A program made the position numbers and the translations under genes. Source: DAOUAG01 sp034432935 (GTDB lineage: Bacteria; Chloroflexota; Dehalococcoidia; SM23-28-2; RBG-16-64-32). From it: 21,260 bases of DNA. This document shows, piece by piece, positions 13,834 to 21,260 of this stretch. The notes beneath the pieces are model-generated. The model made no database searches. It saw only the letters and a program-made list of their open reading frames with translations, and had not been told where the DNA came from. Positions within the stretch are counted from its first letter, which is position 1. Every line of letters begins with the position of its first letter. Where the stretch lies: positions 1-21,260 of the forward strand of contig DAOUBD010000036.1 of assembly GCA_034432935.1 (NCBI GenBank). The letters are read 5' to 3'.

Positions 13834-14373
13834 GTGGCTGCCCTTGGCGCCATCAAAGTCCTGGGTGTCGACCCTGGCCTCGGAGTAACCGGCTACGGCA
13901 TCGTCGAGGCGGAAGGCCAGCGCTTCCGCTGCGTCGCCTCCGGGGTTGTCGCGCCGCCGCGATCGGCCTCGCGCCCCGAACGTCTGCATCTGATCCACGG
14001 CGCGCTGACGGGTATCGTGCGGGAGTGGCTGCCCGCTGAGGTGGCCATCGAGGACTTCATCACGGGCCACGTGAGGGCCGCTGTGGCCATCGGCGAGGCC
14101 CGGGCGATGGCGGTGCTGGTGGCTGCCCAGGCCGGCCTTCCCGTCTTCCTCTATAAACCAGGGGAGGTGAAGCAGTTTGTGACCTCCTACGGCCGCGGCT
14201 CCAAGGCCCAGGTGCAGGCGATGGTGCAGGCCCTCCTGGGGCTGGACAGGCCGCCGGCGCCCCCTGACGCGGCCGATGCCCTGGCAGTGGCCCTCTGCCA
14301 CTGCCTGCGGCGGGTTCAGGCGCTGGCCGGCGCTGCTCCTGGGCCCGCCGGAAGGAGGAAGGCCGGAGCGTGA
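13834..14373 (+). CDS. ruvC: Holliday junction resolvase RuvC
   Basis: 179 residues. This endonuclease cuts four-way junctions at the end of recombination, working with RuvAB. Acidic catalytic residues are D13 (VLGVDPGLGVTGYG), E73 (AIEDFITGH), D145 and D148 (PDAADALAVALCH). The start GTG 13834 has AGGCGGG seven bases upstream. The C-terminal tail past the last catalytic Asp (RRVQALAGAAPGPAGRRKAGA) is basic and low in complexity. The stop TGA overlaps the ruvA GTG in GTGA (14370-14373), which indicates translational coupling. ruvB is not next in line; the following genes are on the other strand. Confidence 0.95.
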   Translation: MAALGAIKVLGVDPGLGVTGYGIVEAEGQRFRCVASGVVAPPRSASRPERLHLIHGALTGIVREWLPAEVAIEDFITGHVRAAVAIGEARAMAVLVAAQAGLPVFLYKPGEVKQFVTSYGRGSKAQVQAMVQALLGLDRPPAPPDAADALAVALCHCLRRVQALAGAAPGPAGRRKAGA

Positions 14374-14954
14374 TCGCCCGCCTGCACGGTACAGTCCTCG
14401 ACCGGGGTCCCGACTGGCTGGTGGTGGATGTCGGCGGCGTAGGCTTCGTGGTCAACGTGCCTGCTGGCGTGGTCGCAGCTGCCAAGGCGGGAGCCGGGAT
14501 CACCCTTCAGACCCACCTGGTGGTTAGGGAAGACGGCCTCACCCTCTACGGCTTCCTGGACCCCCATGAGCAGAGGCTCTTCCAGAGCCTGATCGCCGTC
14601 AACGGCGTCGGCCCCAAGGTGGCCCTGGCGCTTCTGTCGGCCCTCTCCGCCGACGAACTCTCCTTCGCCATCGCCTCCGGCAACGCCGCCGCTTTGGCTC
14701 GTGCCCAGGGCGTAGGACAGAAGCTGGCCAACCGCATCGTGCTGGAGCTGCGGGACAAGATGACGGCCGCGGCCCCTGTGTCCATCGGCGGCGTCGAGTC
14801 CGACGACGTCGTGGCGGCCCTGATGGCGCTGGGCTATTCCCAGGCTGAGGCCGTGGACGCCGTGGCCCGTAGCGAGTTCCCTGCAGGCGCCCCCATCGAA
14901 GAGAAGGTTCGCCTGGCCCTGGCGTACTTCGCTAAAGCCCGCCTCGGCGAGTAG
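14370..14954 (+). CDS. ruvA: Holliday junction DNA helicase subunit RuvA
   Basis: 194 residues. It forms the tetrameric platform that binds four-way junctions and recruits the RuvB motor. An N-terminal OB-fold (MIARLHGTVLDRGPDWLVVDVGGVGF) is followed by two helix-hairpin-helix motifs (NGVGPKVALALLS and QGVGQKLANRIVLEL). A C-terminal UBA-like RuvB-binding domain (about 145-190, VVAALMALGYSQAEAVDAV) closes it. AAGGAGGA within ruvC serves as ribosome binding site. The last 23 bases overlap the end of the convergent pabC. ruvB must lie elsewhere. Confidence 0.95.
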   Translation: MIARLHGTVLDRGPDWLVVDVGGVGFVVNVPAGVVAAAKAGAGITLQTHLVVREDGLTLYGFLDPHEQRLFQSLIAVNGVGPKVALALLSALSADELSFAIASGNAAALARAQGVGQKLANRIVLELRDKMTAAAPVSIGGVESDDVVAALMALGYSQAEAVDAVARSEFPAGAPIEEKVRLALAYFAKARLGE

Positions 14955-15780
14955 CCTGGCTGGCGGCGGCTTCGTACAGGCGCTGGAGCCGTTGCGTCAG
15001 GGGTCCCGGCTGTCCCGTCCCGATGGCCCTCCCATCCACCGATATCAGGGGCATCACCCCCATCACAGCGCTGGTGAGGAACGCCTCGTCCGCTTCCAAG
15101 AGCTCGCGTGGCCTGAGGGACCTCTCGCTTGCGGCGATGCCCGTTTTCCGGGCAAGGTCCAGGACGACCCCACGGGTGATACCCGGCAGGGCGCCGTCGC
15201 TGACCGGGGGAGTGGCTAGGCCCCCGTTGCACAGGATGAAGACGTTCGCTGTGCTGGCCTCGGCCACCAGGCCCTGGGTGTTCAGGAGGATCGCCGTGCC
15301 GGCGCCTGCCGCCTGCGCCTGGTCACGCGACATAACGTTATCGAGGCAGTTGAGGGACTTGATGCGCGACAGCGGCGAGGTCTCGTTGCGGCGCACAGTG
15401 GCAGTGATGGCGGTCATGCCCTGCCGGTAGAGCTCCGGCGGGTAGTCGGTGGCGGGACGGGCCTGAAGCAAGAGGGAAGGGCGGCCGTTGAAGGCGCCGG
15501 CCGTCAAGGTGAGGCGCATGCGGGCGTCCTCCAAGCCGCAACGCTTCGCCAACTCGCGGATGACCTCCGCCAGCGCGGCCAGTTCTGGAGGCGGCGCTAT
15601 GCCCAGGAGCGCTGCCCCTTCCCGGAGCCGGCGGACGTGCTCGTCCAGGCGGAAGACGGCGCCTCGCCGCGCCCGAAAGGTCTCGTACACCCCCCGCCCG
15701 AAGAGAACCGCGGCATCGTCCGCTGCCACGCGCGCTTCTTCAGGCGGGATGAACGCACCGTTGAGATAAACGACGGTCAC
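14932..15780 (-). CDS. pabC: Aminotransferase class IV, probable aminodeoxychorismate lyase
   Basis: 282-residue fold-type IV PLP enzyme. The PLP lysine is K141 in RIKSLNCLDNVM. E174 in GLVAEASTANVF and FGRGVYETFR near the N-terminus are typical. Family members include aminodeoxychorismate lyase, D-amino-acid transaminase and branched-chain transaminase. Position directly behind pabB favours lyase, releasing pyruvate from aminodeoxychorismate to give p-aminobenzoate. GTG 15780 overlaps the pabB stop as GTGA, so the longer open frame running on to 16098 is only a shadow inside pabB. The 3' end overlaps the end of ruvA by 23 bases. Confidence 0.85.
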   Translation of the reverse strand: MTVVYLNGAFIPPEEARVAADDAAVLFGRGVYETFRARRGAVFRLDEHVRRLREGAALLGIAPPPELAALAEVIRELAKRCGLEDARMRLTLTAGAFNGRPSLLLQARPATDYPPELYRQGMTAITATVRRNETSPLSRIKSLNCLDNVMSRDQAQAAGAGTAILLNTQGLVAEASTANVFILCNGGLATPPVSDGALPGITRGVVLDLARKTGIAASERSLRPRELLEADEAFLTSAVMGVMPLISVDGRAIGTGQPGPLTQRLQRLYEAAASQATRRGGL

Positions 15781-17045
15781 GGCGCCCCTCTTTTCGCCAG
15801 TGCCGCCGCCATCCCGGCGCCCTTGTGCAGCGTCTCCTCGTACTCCAGGCCCGGGTCCGAATCGGCGACGATGCCGCCGCCCACGTGGAAGTAGGCGGCG
15901 CCTCCCTTCACCACCATCGTGCGGATGGCGATGTTCAGGTCCATGCTGCCATCGAATCGGATGTAGCCTATGGCCCCGGTATATACGCCCCTGGCCACCG
16001 GCTCCAGCTCGTCGATGATCTCCATAGCGCGGATCTTGGGCGCACCCGTAATGGAGCCCCCGGGAAACGCGGCCCGCAGTAGGTCCACCACGTCGCATTC
16101 ATCCCTCAGGCGGGCCGTAACTACCGATGTGAGGTGATGAACCGTAGCGTAGCTCTCCAACTGACAGAGCCCCGCAAGGCGGACGCTGCCGATCTCCGCC
16201 ACGCGGCCCAAGTCATTCCGCTCCAGGTCCACTATCATGACGTTCTCTGCCCGGTCCTTCTCGCTGCTCAGCAGCTCCTGCGCCAGCAAGTCGTCCTCTC
16301 TGGGGGAAACCCCTCGGGGCCTGGTGCCCTTGATGGGCCTCGTCTCGATGAGTCTCCGTGCTGGCTCGTAACGCAGGAATCGTTCCGGCGAGGACGAGAG
16401 CACGGCAAATTCCGGATAGCGCAGGAAGGCAGCGAAGGGCGCCGGCGAGAGGGCCCGCAGCCGCAGATACACATCGAAGGGGTCCTCGACACAGGGCGCC
16501 CGAAAGCGTTGCGAGAGATTGACCTGGTAGATATCCCCGGCCCCGATGTAGCGTAGCGCCCTCTCCACACTCCTCTCGTACGACTTCCGGTCGAAGTCCG
16601 CCTGTAGCCCGGCAAAGGCCCCGCCCAGGCCGTCATTGGCCATCACCGGGGGGCAGACAGGCCTTGGGTCAAAGGGCTCCAGCCGCTTGTAGAAGGCCAT
16701 GATGCAGTCAGGCAGGCCGAGTTCGTCCGCGGCGGTGTCCGGAAGGCGTTCCAGGTGCCGGCGGAGGCCGTAACCAAGATAGCCCGCGGCGGCGCCTTCA
16801 GCGGATCCCCGGTGTTCGGCCAGCAGAGCCCGCAGGGTCTCGAAGGGGTCGCCCGCGAAACGTTCCGTGGCGCCCCGTACGCGCTCGACCTCCACCAGGC
16901 CGCCCCGCGATCGCAGGACCGTCACGGGCTCTGCGGCCCAGAAGGAGGTGGCGCCCAACTCCGGGTGCCACAGCGCGCTGTCGAGCCATAGACCGTAGGG
17001 CTCGGCACAGATGGAGCGCAGGCCCGGGATGCTGGGGCTCGCCAT
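15777..17045 (-). CDS. pabB: Aminodeoxychorismate synthase component I
   Basis: 422 residues from ATG 17045. It converts chorismate and ammonia to aminodeoxychorismate for folate. The catalytic lysine is K239 in RPIKGTRPRG; the PIKGT form marks PabB, where anthranilate synthase TrpE has PIAGT. Also visible are DIYQVNLSQRF, SSSPERFL, the metal-binding E275 in IVDLERNDLG, GGSITGAPK (329-337) and GGGIVADSDPGLEYEE. The usual glutaminase partner (pabA/trpG) is absent here. Three upstream starts exist in frame, but a CATAAT -10 box ends ten bases before ATG 17045 and would overlap the next ATG up, so 17045 is preferred. The gene is divergent from the AAA+ ATPase. Confidence 0.93.
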   Translation of the reverse strand: MASPSIPGLRSICAEPYGLWLDSALWHPELGATSFWAAEPVTVLRSRGGLVEVERVRGATERFAGDPFETLRALLAEHRGSAEGAAAGYLGYGLRRHLERLPDTAADELGLPDCIMAFYKRLEPFDPRPVCPPVMANDGLGGAFAGLQADFDRKSYERSVERALRYIGAGDIYQVNLSQRFRAPCVEDPFDVYLRLRALSPAPFAAFLRYPEFAVLSSSPERFLRYEPARRLIETRPIKGTRPRGVSPREDDLLAQELLSSEKDRAENVMIVDLERNDLGRVAEIGSVRLAGLCQLESYATVHHLTSVVTARLRDECDVVDLLRAAFPGGSITGAPKIRAMEIIDELEPVARGVYTGAIGYIRFDGSMDLNIAIRTMVVKGGAAYFHVGGGIVADSDPGLEYEETLHKGAGMAAALAKRGAP

Positions 17046-17055
17046 AAGTAGACCC

Positions 17056-17061
17056 ATTATG
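17056..17061 (-). promoter_or_regulatory. -10 box of pabB-pabC, nearly leaderless
   Basis: CATAAT on the minus strand (5 of 6) is ten bases ahead of ATG 17045, predicting a leader of about three to four bases. No -35 or Shine-Dalgarno sequence is clear. Confidence 0.45.
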
Positions 17062-17120
17062 TAACAGCGGCGCGTGGCGGCGCATCTAACCACCGATGGC
17101 CCAGCAGGAAGAGGTGCCCC

Positions 17121-17126
17121 GGGAGG
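17121..17126 (+). promoter_or_regulatory. Ribosome binding site that decides the AAA+ ATPase start
   Basis: GGGAGG five bases ahead of ATG 17132. The earlier in-frame ATG at 17096 has no such site. Confidence 0.6.
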
Positions 17127-17131
17127 TCTCC

Positions 17132-18607
17132 ATGGATGGCTCGAGCGTTTCTGTTTCGCGCGAAGCAGGCTACCTTAGCGAGGAAGCCAGGTCCGACGTC
17201 GCGAACTTCTTGCGGCGGAGCGAGGATGGCGCAGCCCGGGCCGAGATGGCCGGCGACACTCTCAGGCTCCCGCCGCCCCCCAAGACCATTGAGGGCACCG
17301 GCCTCTCCATGTCCTTCCTCATCGAGCTGGTGCTGAAGATCATCCACTACACTGAGACCCCCACGGGAGAGTATATCGCCCGCATCCTCGGGCTGCCGGC
17401 CAACCTCACCGGCCATATCTTGGACTCCATGAAGAGCGATCGCCTGGTGGAGGTCATTAGCACGTCCTCCTACGATCTCACCACTGCCTACCGTTTCCGG
17501 CTCACCGATAAGGGGGAGGCCCGAGCCGAGCAAGCGCTGGAGCGCTGCCGCTACGCAGGGGCTGCGCCTGTGCCCATCTACCAGTACGAGAAGGTGATCT
17601 CTTCCCAGGTTCTGAACCGGTGGCGGCCGCCGCTGGAGACCATCCGGGAGGCGGCCCGGGCGCTGGTGCTGGATCCCGAGACGGCCGACTTCCTGGAACG
17701 AGCCCTGCACTCGGGGCGCTCAGCCATCGTCTACGGGCCCTCCGGCAACGGCAAGACCCATCTGCTGACGGAGTTCGTGAACCTTCTGCAGGGCGAGGTG
17801 CTGGTTCCGTACGCCATCTACGCCTACGGGCAGATCATCCGCCTGTACGATCCCCTGGTCCACAAGCGTGCCGACCGCTCGCCGGCCGGGGCGACGGACA
17901 ACGGCGGCGCAGCGGGTAAGAACGGCGGCGCCCTCGACGACAGCGGCGATCGCCGCTGGGTCCGCATCCGGCGGCCGGGCATCATCGTAGGGGGCGAGTT
18001 CAGCGCCGAGTCCCTGGAGCTGGGCTACGATGCCGTGGCCCGCTTTTACCAGGCGCCCAAACACCTGAAGGCCCAGGGCGGCGTCCTCGTGGTCGACGAC
18101 TTTGGCCGCCAAAAGGTGGCGCCCGCGGAGCTCCTCAACCGCTGGATCATGGCCCTGGAAAGGGGCCGAGATAACCTCCTGTTGCGCACCGGCGAGAGTA
18201 TCGACGTCCCCTTCGCCATAACTCTCCTCTTCTCCACCAACCTGGACCCCCTGGAACTCGCGGATACGGCCTACATCCGCCGCATCCCATACAAGGCGTA
18301 CGTGCCGCCCGTGTCGCCGGCGCAGTTCGCCGAGATCCTGCGTCGCGTCATTGCAGACGAGGGCGTGAAAGGCTCCGATGCTGACGTGCAGGCTGTGACA
18401 GACTATCTCTTCCAGTCTGCGCCAGAGTCCGTCAGCGGCTCGCTGGCCAGGGACCTCGTCTGGATCCTTATCGATAACTCCCGCCACGAGGGTCACGAGC
18501 CCGTCCTCACGGTGCCGGCCATCGATCTCGCCTACCGCCAGTTCACCGGCACCGCCGGACGGCGTCCTCCCAACGGGCGTCCCCCGCGGGAGGCCCAGGG
18601 CGGTTAG
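17132..18607 (+). CDS. AAA+ ATPase with N-terminal winged-helix-like domain, unknown role
   Basis: 491 residues. Residues about 55-140 look like a winged helix: helices around SFLIELVLKIIHY and YIARILGLPANLTGHILDSM, then a strand pair ending FRLTDKGEARAEQALER. The AAA+ core has Walker A GPSGNGKT (202-209), Walker B VLVVDDFG (318-325), sensor-1-like LLFSTNLDP (365-373) and RRIP (383-386), which may hold an arginine finger. A low-complexity Gly/Asn/Asp segment (about 249-276) sits between Walker A and B. The C-terminus ends in a Pro/Arg/Gly tail. No signal or membrane segment is seen, so it is cytosolic. I know such proteins only as generic ATP-binding proteins. The neighbours give no pathway. 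ATG 17096 is the alternative start. Confidence 0.8.
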   Translation: MDGSSVSVSREAGYLSEEARSDVANFLRRSEDGAARAEMAGDTLRLPPPPKTIEGTGLSMSFLIELVLKIIHYTETPTGEYIARILGLPANLTGHILDSMKSDRLVEVISTSSYDLTTAYRFRLTDKGEARAEQALERCRYAGAAPVPIYQYEKVISSQVLNRWRPPLETIREAARALVLDPETADFLERALHSGRSAIVYGPSGNGKTHLLTEFVNLLQGEVLVPYAIYAYGQIIRLYDPLVHKRADRSPAGATDNGGAAGKNGGALDDSGDRRWVRIRRPGIIVGGEFSAESLELGYDAVARFYQAPKHLKAQGGVLVVDDFGRQKVAPAELLNRWIMALERGRDNLLLRTGESIDVPFAITLLFSTNLDPLELADTAYIRRIPYKAYVPPVSPAQFAEILRRVIADEGVKGSDADVQAVTDYLFQSAPESVSGSLARDLVWILIDNSRHEGHEPVLTVPAIDLAYRQFTGTAGRRPPNGRPPREAQGG

Positions 18608-18611
18608 GGGC

Positions 18612-19112
18612 CTAGCCCCGGCTGCGCTCAGCCAGGCGGCGGTCCACCATCAGCAGCCCAGGGCCGCTCTCGCCCGCCATCTCCAGCATGCGGATAATCT
18701 CCGCTGGCGTGTTCTCTTCCTCTACCTGCTCGTTAACATACCATTGGAGCAGGGTCTGGGCGGCGTAGTCCTTCTCCGCGACAGCCAGGTCGTAGATCTT
18801 GTAGATGGCGGCGGTGACCTCCTGCTCGTGTTTCAGTACCTGCCGGAACACGTCCAACAAGGAGTTGAACCGGCCGCTGGGCTGCTCGATGGCCTTCAGC
18901 ATGACGCTGCCCCCGCGCTCCGCCACGTAATCGATGAGCTTTGTGGCGTGCGCTAGCTCTTCTTCCCATTGCAAGCGCAGCCAACTGGCAGCGCCGGGCA
19001 GGTTCTGCTCCTGGCAGTAGGCGGACATCGCCAGGTACGTGTAGGCCGACGACAGCTCGACGTTGATCTGCTCGTTGAGGGCATCGGTGATCTTTTGAGA
19101 CAAGCGGGGCAT
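18612..19112 (-). CDS. Ferritin (bacterial non-haem, FtnA-like)
   Basis: 166 residues. It oxidises Fe(II) and stores Fe(III) in a 24-subunit shell. Ferroxidase ligands match FtnA at a constant offset of two: E19, E52, H55, E96, Q129 and E132 (NVEL, EEELAHATKLIDYV, KHEQEV, NEQVEEE). AAGGAGG at five bases fixes ATG 19112, and the longer frame to 19283 is rejected. The C-terminal tail after residue 150 (GLLMVDRRLAERSRG) is a little longer than a minimal ferritin. It is convergent with the ATPase (four-base gap) and divergent from uvrB. No clear Fur box was found by eye. Confidence 0.93.
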   Translation of the reverse strand: MPRLSQKITDALNEQINVELSSAYTYLAMSAYCQEQNLPGAASWLRLQWEEELAHATKLIDYVAERGGSVMLKAIEQPSGRFNSLLDVFRQVLKHEQEVTAAIYKIYDLAVAEKDYAAQTLLQWYVNEQVEEENTPAEIIRMLEMAGESGPGLLMVDRRLAERSRG

Positions 19113-19117
19113 CTGCT

Positions 19118-19124
19118 CCTCCTT
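19118..19124 (-). promoter_or_regulatory. Ribosome binding site that fixes the ferritin start
   Basis: A perfect AAGGAGG on the minus strand, five bases ahead of ATG 19112. It rules out the longer frame. Confidence 0.85.
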
Positions 19125-19221
19125 GGACCCTGGTCTGAAACTTCTGGCCGATCCACCAACATACCACGCTTTGCCGGCTGTTGCAGTGGGGAGGCAGGTC
19201 CGACCCTCTTGGCGACCTTGG

Positions 19222-19227
19222 TACAAT
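19222..19227 (+). promoter_or_regulatory. -10 box of uvrB, predicted leaderless start
   Basis: TACAAT (5 of 6) ends six bases before GTG 19234, so transcription should start at the GTG itself. No Shine-Dalgarno sequence precedes the gene and no strong -35 is visible. Confidence 0.5.
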
Positions 19228-19233
19228 GATTCC

Positions 19234-21260
19234 GTGAACGCCAGCGCCTCCCCTTTCCGGCTCTCCGCCGACTTCCAGCTCACCGGTGACCAGCCCCAGG
19301 CAGTGGAGAAGCTGGTCAGCGGTCTACAGGCCGGCTACAAGCACCAGACGCTCCTCGGCGTCACCGGCAGCGGCAAGACCTTCACCATGGCCAACGTCAT
19401 AGCCCGCGCCGGCCGGCCAGCCCTGATCATTTCGCCCAACAAGACCCTGGCCGCGCAGCTCTACTCCGAGTTCCGGGAGTTCTTTCCAGAGAACGCGGTG
19501 GAGTACTTCGTTTCGTACTACGACTACTACCAGCCGGAGGCCTACATACCGCGCACCGACACGTACATCGCCAAGGACGCCGATATCAATGAGGAGATCG
19601 ATAAGCTGCGGCACGCGGCCACCCGGGCCCTCTTCGAGCGCCGGGATGTCATCATTGTGGCCTCGGTTTCCTGCATTTACGGCCTGGGTGAGCCCTCCGA
19701 GTACTACAATTTCGTGCTTTCTTTCAGGAAAGGCGAGGCGGCCAACCGCGCCCGCATCCTCAGGCGCCTCGTCGACATGCAGTACGAGCGCAACGATCAG
19801 AACCTCGTCCGGGGCCGCTTCCGCTTGCGGGGGGACAGCCTGACCATCCTGCCGGCCTACGAGGAGCTGGCCGTCCGCATCGATTTCTTCGGGGACGAGG
19901 TGGAGCGCATCCTCCAGTTAGACCCCCTCACCGGCGAGGTGCTTTCCGAGCTGCAAGAGATCGATGTCTACCCCGCCAAACACTTCGTCACCTCCCAAGA
20001 CAAGCTGGAAGCCGCCATCCAGGACATCGAGGCGGAGCTCGAGGAGAGGCACCGCTGGTTCCTGGAGCGCGGCAAGCTCATCGAGGCGCAGCGCATCCTG
20101 GAGCGCACCCGCTACGACATCGAGATGCTGCGGGAGCAGGGCTACTGCTCTGGCATCGAGAACTATGCCCGCCACCTAGCCCGCCGGCCGCCCGGCAGCA
20201 CCCCTTGGACGCTGCTGGACTACTTCCCCGACGACTTCCTGATGTTCATCGACGAGTCGCACATGGCCGTACCCCAGATCCGCGGCATGTACCATGGCGA
20301 TATCGCCCGCAAGCAGACGCTGGTGGACTTCGGCTTCCGCCTTCCTTCCGCCTTGGACAACCGGCCGCTGAACTTCCAGGAGTTCCTCTCCCACATCAAC
20401 CAGGTGATCTACGTCTCGGCCACGCCGGGTCCCTGGGAATACGAGATGAGCGAGCAGGTAGTGGAGCAGGTGATCCGCCCAACCGGCCTCTTGGACCCGA
20501 CGGTGGAGGTCCGGCCGACCAAGGGCCAGATCGACGACCTTCTGGGGGAGATCCGGGCCCGGGTGGAGCGCGGCGAACGCTGCCTTGTCACCACCCTCAC
20601 CAAGAAGATGGCCGAGGACCTGGCCGACTACCTGGCCGAGATGGGGGTCAGGGTCCACTACCTCCACTCCGAGATACACACCATCGAACGCGTCGAGATC
20701 CTGCGGGACCTGCGCCTCGGTGTGTACGACGTGGTGGTCGGCATCAACCTTTTGCGCGAGGGGTTGGACCTTCCGGAGGTGAGCCTGGTGGCCATCCTGG
20801 ACGCCGACAAGGAAGGGTACCTGCGCTCCGAATGGTCCCTCATCCAGACCATGGGGCGCGCCGCGCGCCACGTCAACGGCGCTGTCATCATGTATGCCGA
20901 CACCGTGACCGGCTCCATGCGCCGCGCCATCGAGGAGACGGAGCGCCGCCGGCGCATCCAAGAGGAGTACAACAGACAGCACGGCATAGAACCAGAGGGC
21001 ATTCGCAAGGCCATCCGCGATATCACCGAGAGGGTGAAACAGGTGGCCGAGGAGAAGGCGGAGTACCTGGTGGGGAGCGTCCCCAAGGAGGAGCTGGCCC
21101 GCCTCATCAAGGAGCTTGAAAAGCAGATGAAGGACGCCGCCCGCAACCTAGAGTTCGAGAAGGCGGCCCTCTTGCGGGACCGGGTGGTGGAGTTGCGGCG
21201 AGAGCTTATTGGCGATCAGGAGGGGTTGGAGATCATCGCCTCGATGCGTCAAGGCGGCGC
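19234..21260 (+). CDS. uvrB: Excinuclease ABC subunit B (partial at the 3' end)
   Basis: 675 codons are visible with no stop before the window ends. UvrB is usually about 660-700 residues, so only a few are missing. It is the damage-verifying helicase of nucleotide excision repair, loaded by UvrA and partner of UvrC. Visible are Walker A GVTGSGKT (42-49), the beta-hairpin region YYDYYQPEAYIP (95-106), Walker B MFIDESH (337-343), YVSATPG, REGLDLPEVSLV, motif VI IQTMGRAARH and the C-terminal UVR motif (about 640-660, LEFEKAALLRDRV). GTG 19234 gives the normal start, MNASASPFRLSADFQLTGDQP. The TACAAT six bases upstream implies a leaderless mRNA. Confidence 0.96.
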   Translation, partial: MNASASPFRLSADFQLTGDQPQAVEKLVSGLQAGYKHQTLLGVTGSGKTFTMANVIARAGRPALIISPNKTLAAQLYSEFREFFPENAVEYFVSYYDYYQPEAYIPRTDTYIAKDADINEEIDKLRHAATRALFERRDVIIVASVSCIYGLGEPSEYYNFVLSFRKGEAANRARILRRLVDMQYERNDQNLVRGRFRLRGDSLTILPAYEELAVRIDFFGDEVERILQLDPLTGEVLSELQEIDVYPAKHFVTSQDKLEAAIQDIEAELEERHRWFLERGKLIEAQRILERTRYDIEMLREQGYCSGIENYARHLARRPPGSTPWTLLDYFPDDFLMFIDESHMAVPQIRGMYHGDIARKQTLVDFGFRLPSALDNRPLNFQEFLSHINQVIYVSATPGPWEYEMSEQVVEQVIRPTGLLDPTVEVRPTKGQIDDLLGEIRARVERGERCLVTTLTKKMAEDLADYLAEMGVRVHYLHSEIHTIERVEILRDLRLGVYDVVVGINLLREGLDLPEVSLVAILDADKEGYLRSEWSLIQTMGRAARHVNGAVIMYADTVTGSMRRAIEETERRRRIQEEYNRQHGIEPEGIRKAIRDITERVKQVAEEKAEYLVGSVPKEELARLIKELEKQMKDAARNLEFEKAALLRDRVVELRRELIGDQEGLEIIASMRQGG

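Noticed and set aside
15781..16098. N-terminal extension of pabC by about 106 codons
   Set aside because: The extension is a shadow of pabB. The real start is GTG 15780 in the GTGA overlap, giving a family-length protein.
20205..21119. A 304-codon frame inside uvrB
   Set aside because: It is out of frame within uvrB motifs and has an extreme Arg/Gly/Pro composition typical of a shadow frame.
1..21260. CRISPR arrays, tRNA or rRNA genes, insertion sequences, phage genes
   Set aside because: I found no regularly spaced repeats, no cloverleaf-like segments and no transposase, integrase or phage motifs in any frame.

Overview
The window is a dense, GC-rich bacterial chromosome segment that looks like ordinary core genome. 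I see no insertion sequence, phage gene, CRISPR array, tRNA or rRNA. Genus cannot be read from it. The gene set, three sortases of class E/F type with N-terminal membrane anchors and a pan-type RNA hairpin ahead of panD fit a member of the Chloroflexota (Dehalococcoidia-like) best. The pan motif is known from Chloroflexi, Firmicutes and deltaproteobacteria. This placement is inference.

Layout, left to right. A partial hotdog-fold (MaoC-like N-terminal) gene runs leftward off the edge and is divergent from polA. After polA come a small membrane protein, a TPR lipoprotein-like protein and mutM/fpg. The fpg tail overlaps the tail of a convergent P1-family (DmpA/NylC-like) peptidase. Three tandem sortase genes (about 6.2-8.7 kb) follow, then a leftward thiolase with an excellent ribosome binding site. 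About 730 bases without a firm gene separate the thiolase from panD. This gap holds inverted repeats, a weak 56-codon ORF and a well-formed promoter with a structured leader. panD-panB form one unit and end in a cluster of three hairpins. panC follows under its own -10 box.

From 13.0 kb yebC-ruvC-ruvA form a compact unit for Holliday-junction processing. ruvA overlaps a convergent pabB-pabC pair (p-aminobenzoate for folate). An AAA+ ATPase of unknown role is divergent from pabB. A ferritin is convergent with the ATPase and divergent from uvrB, which is cut by the right edge only a few residues before its end.

Functional themes are DNA repair and replication (polA, fpg, ruvC, ruvA, uvrB), vitamin synthesis (panD, panB, panC, pabB, pabC) and surface protein sorting (three sortases). 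The two most notable non-coding signals are these. First, the panDB leader: a TTGACA promoter whose predicted start lies at the first base of a hairpin with two bulged adenosines, followed by an intrinsic-terminator-like hairpin and a possible antiterminator pairing. Second, many genes (polA, uvrB, pabB, panC, yebC, the MaoC-like gene and sortase 1) have a -10 box only 6-15 bases before the start codon and no Shine-Dalgarno sequence, which points to leaderless or nearly leaderless mRNAs. Other genes (thiolase, ferritin, AAA+ ATPase) carry textbook Shine-Dalgarno sequences.
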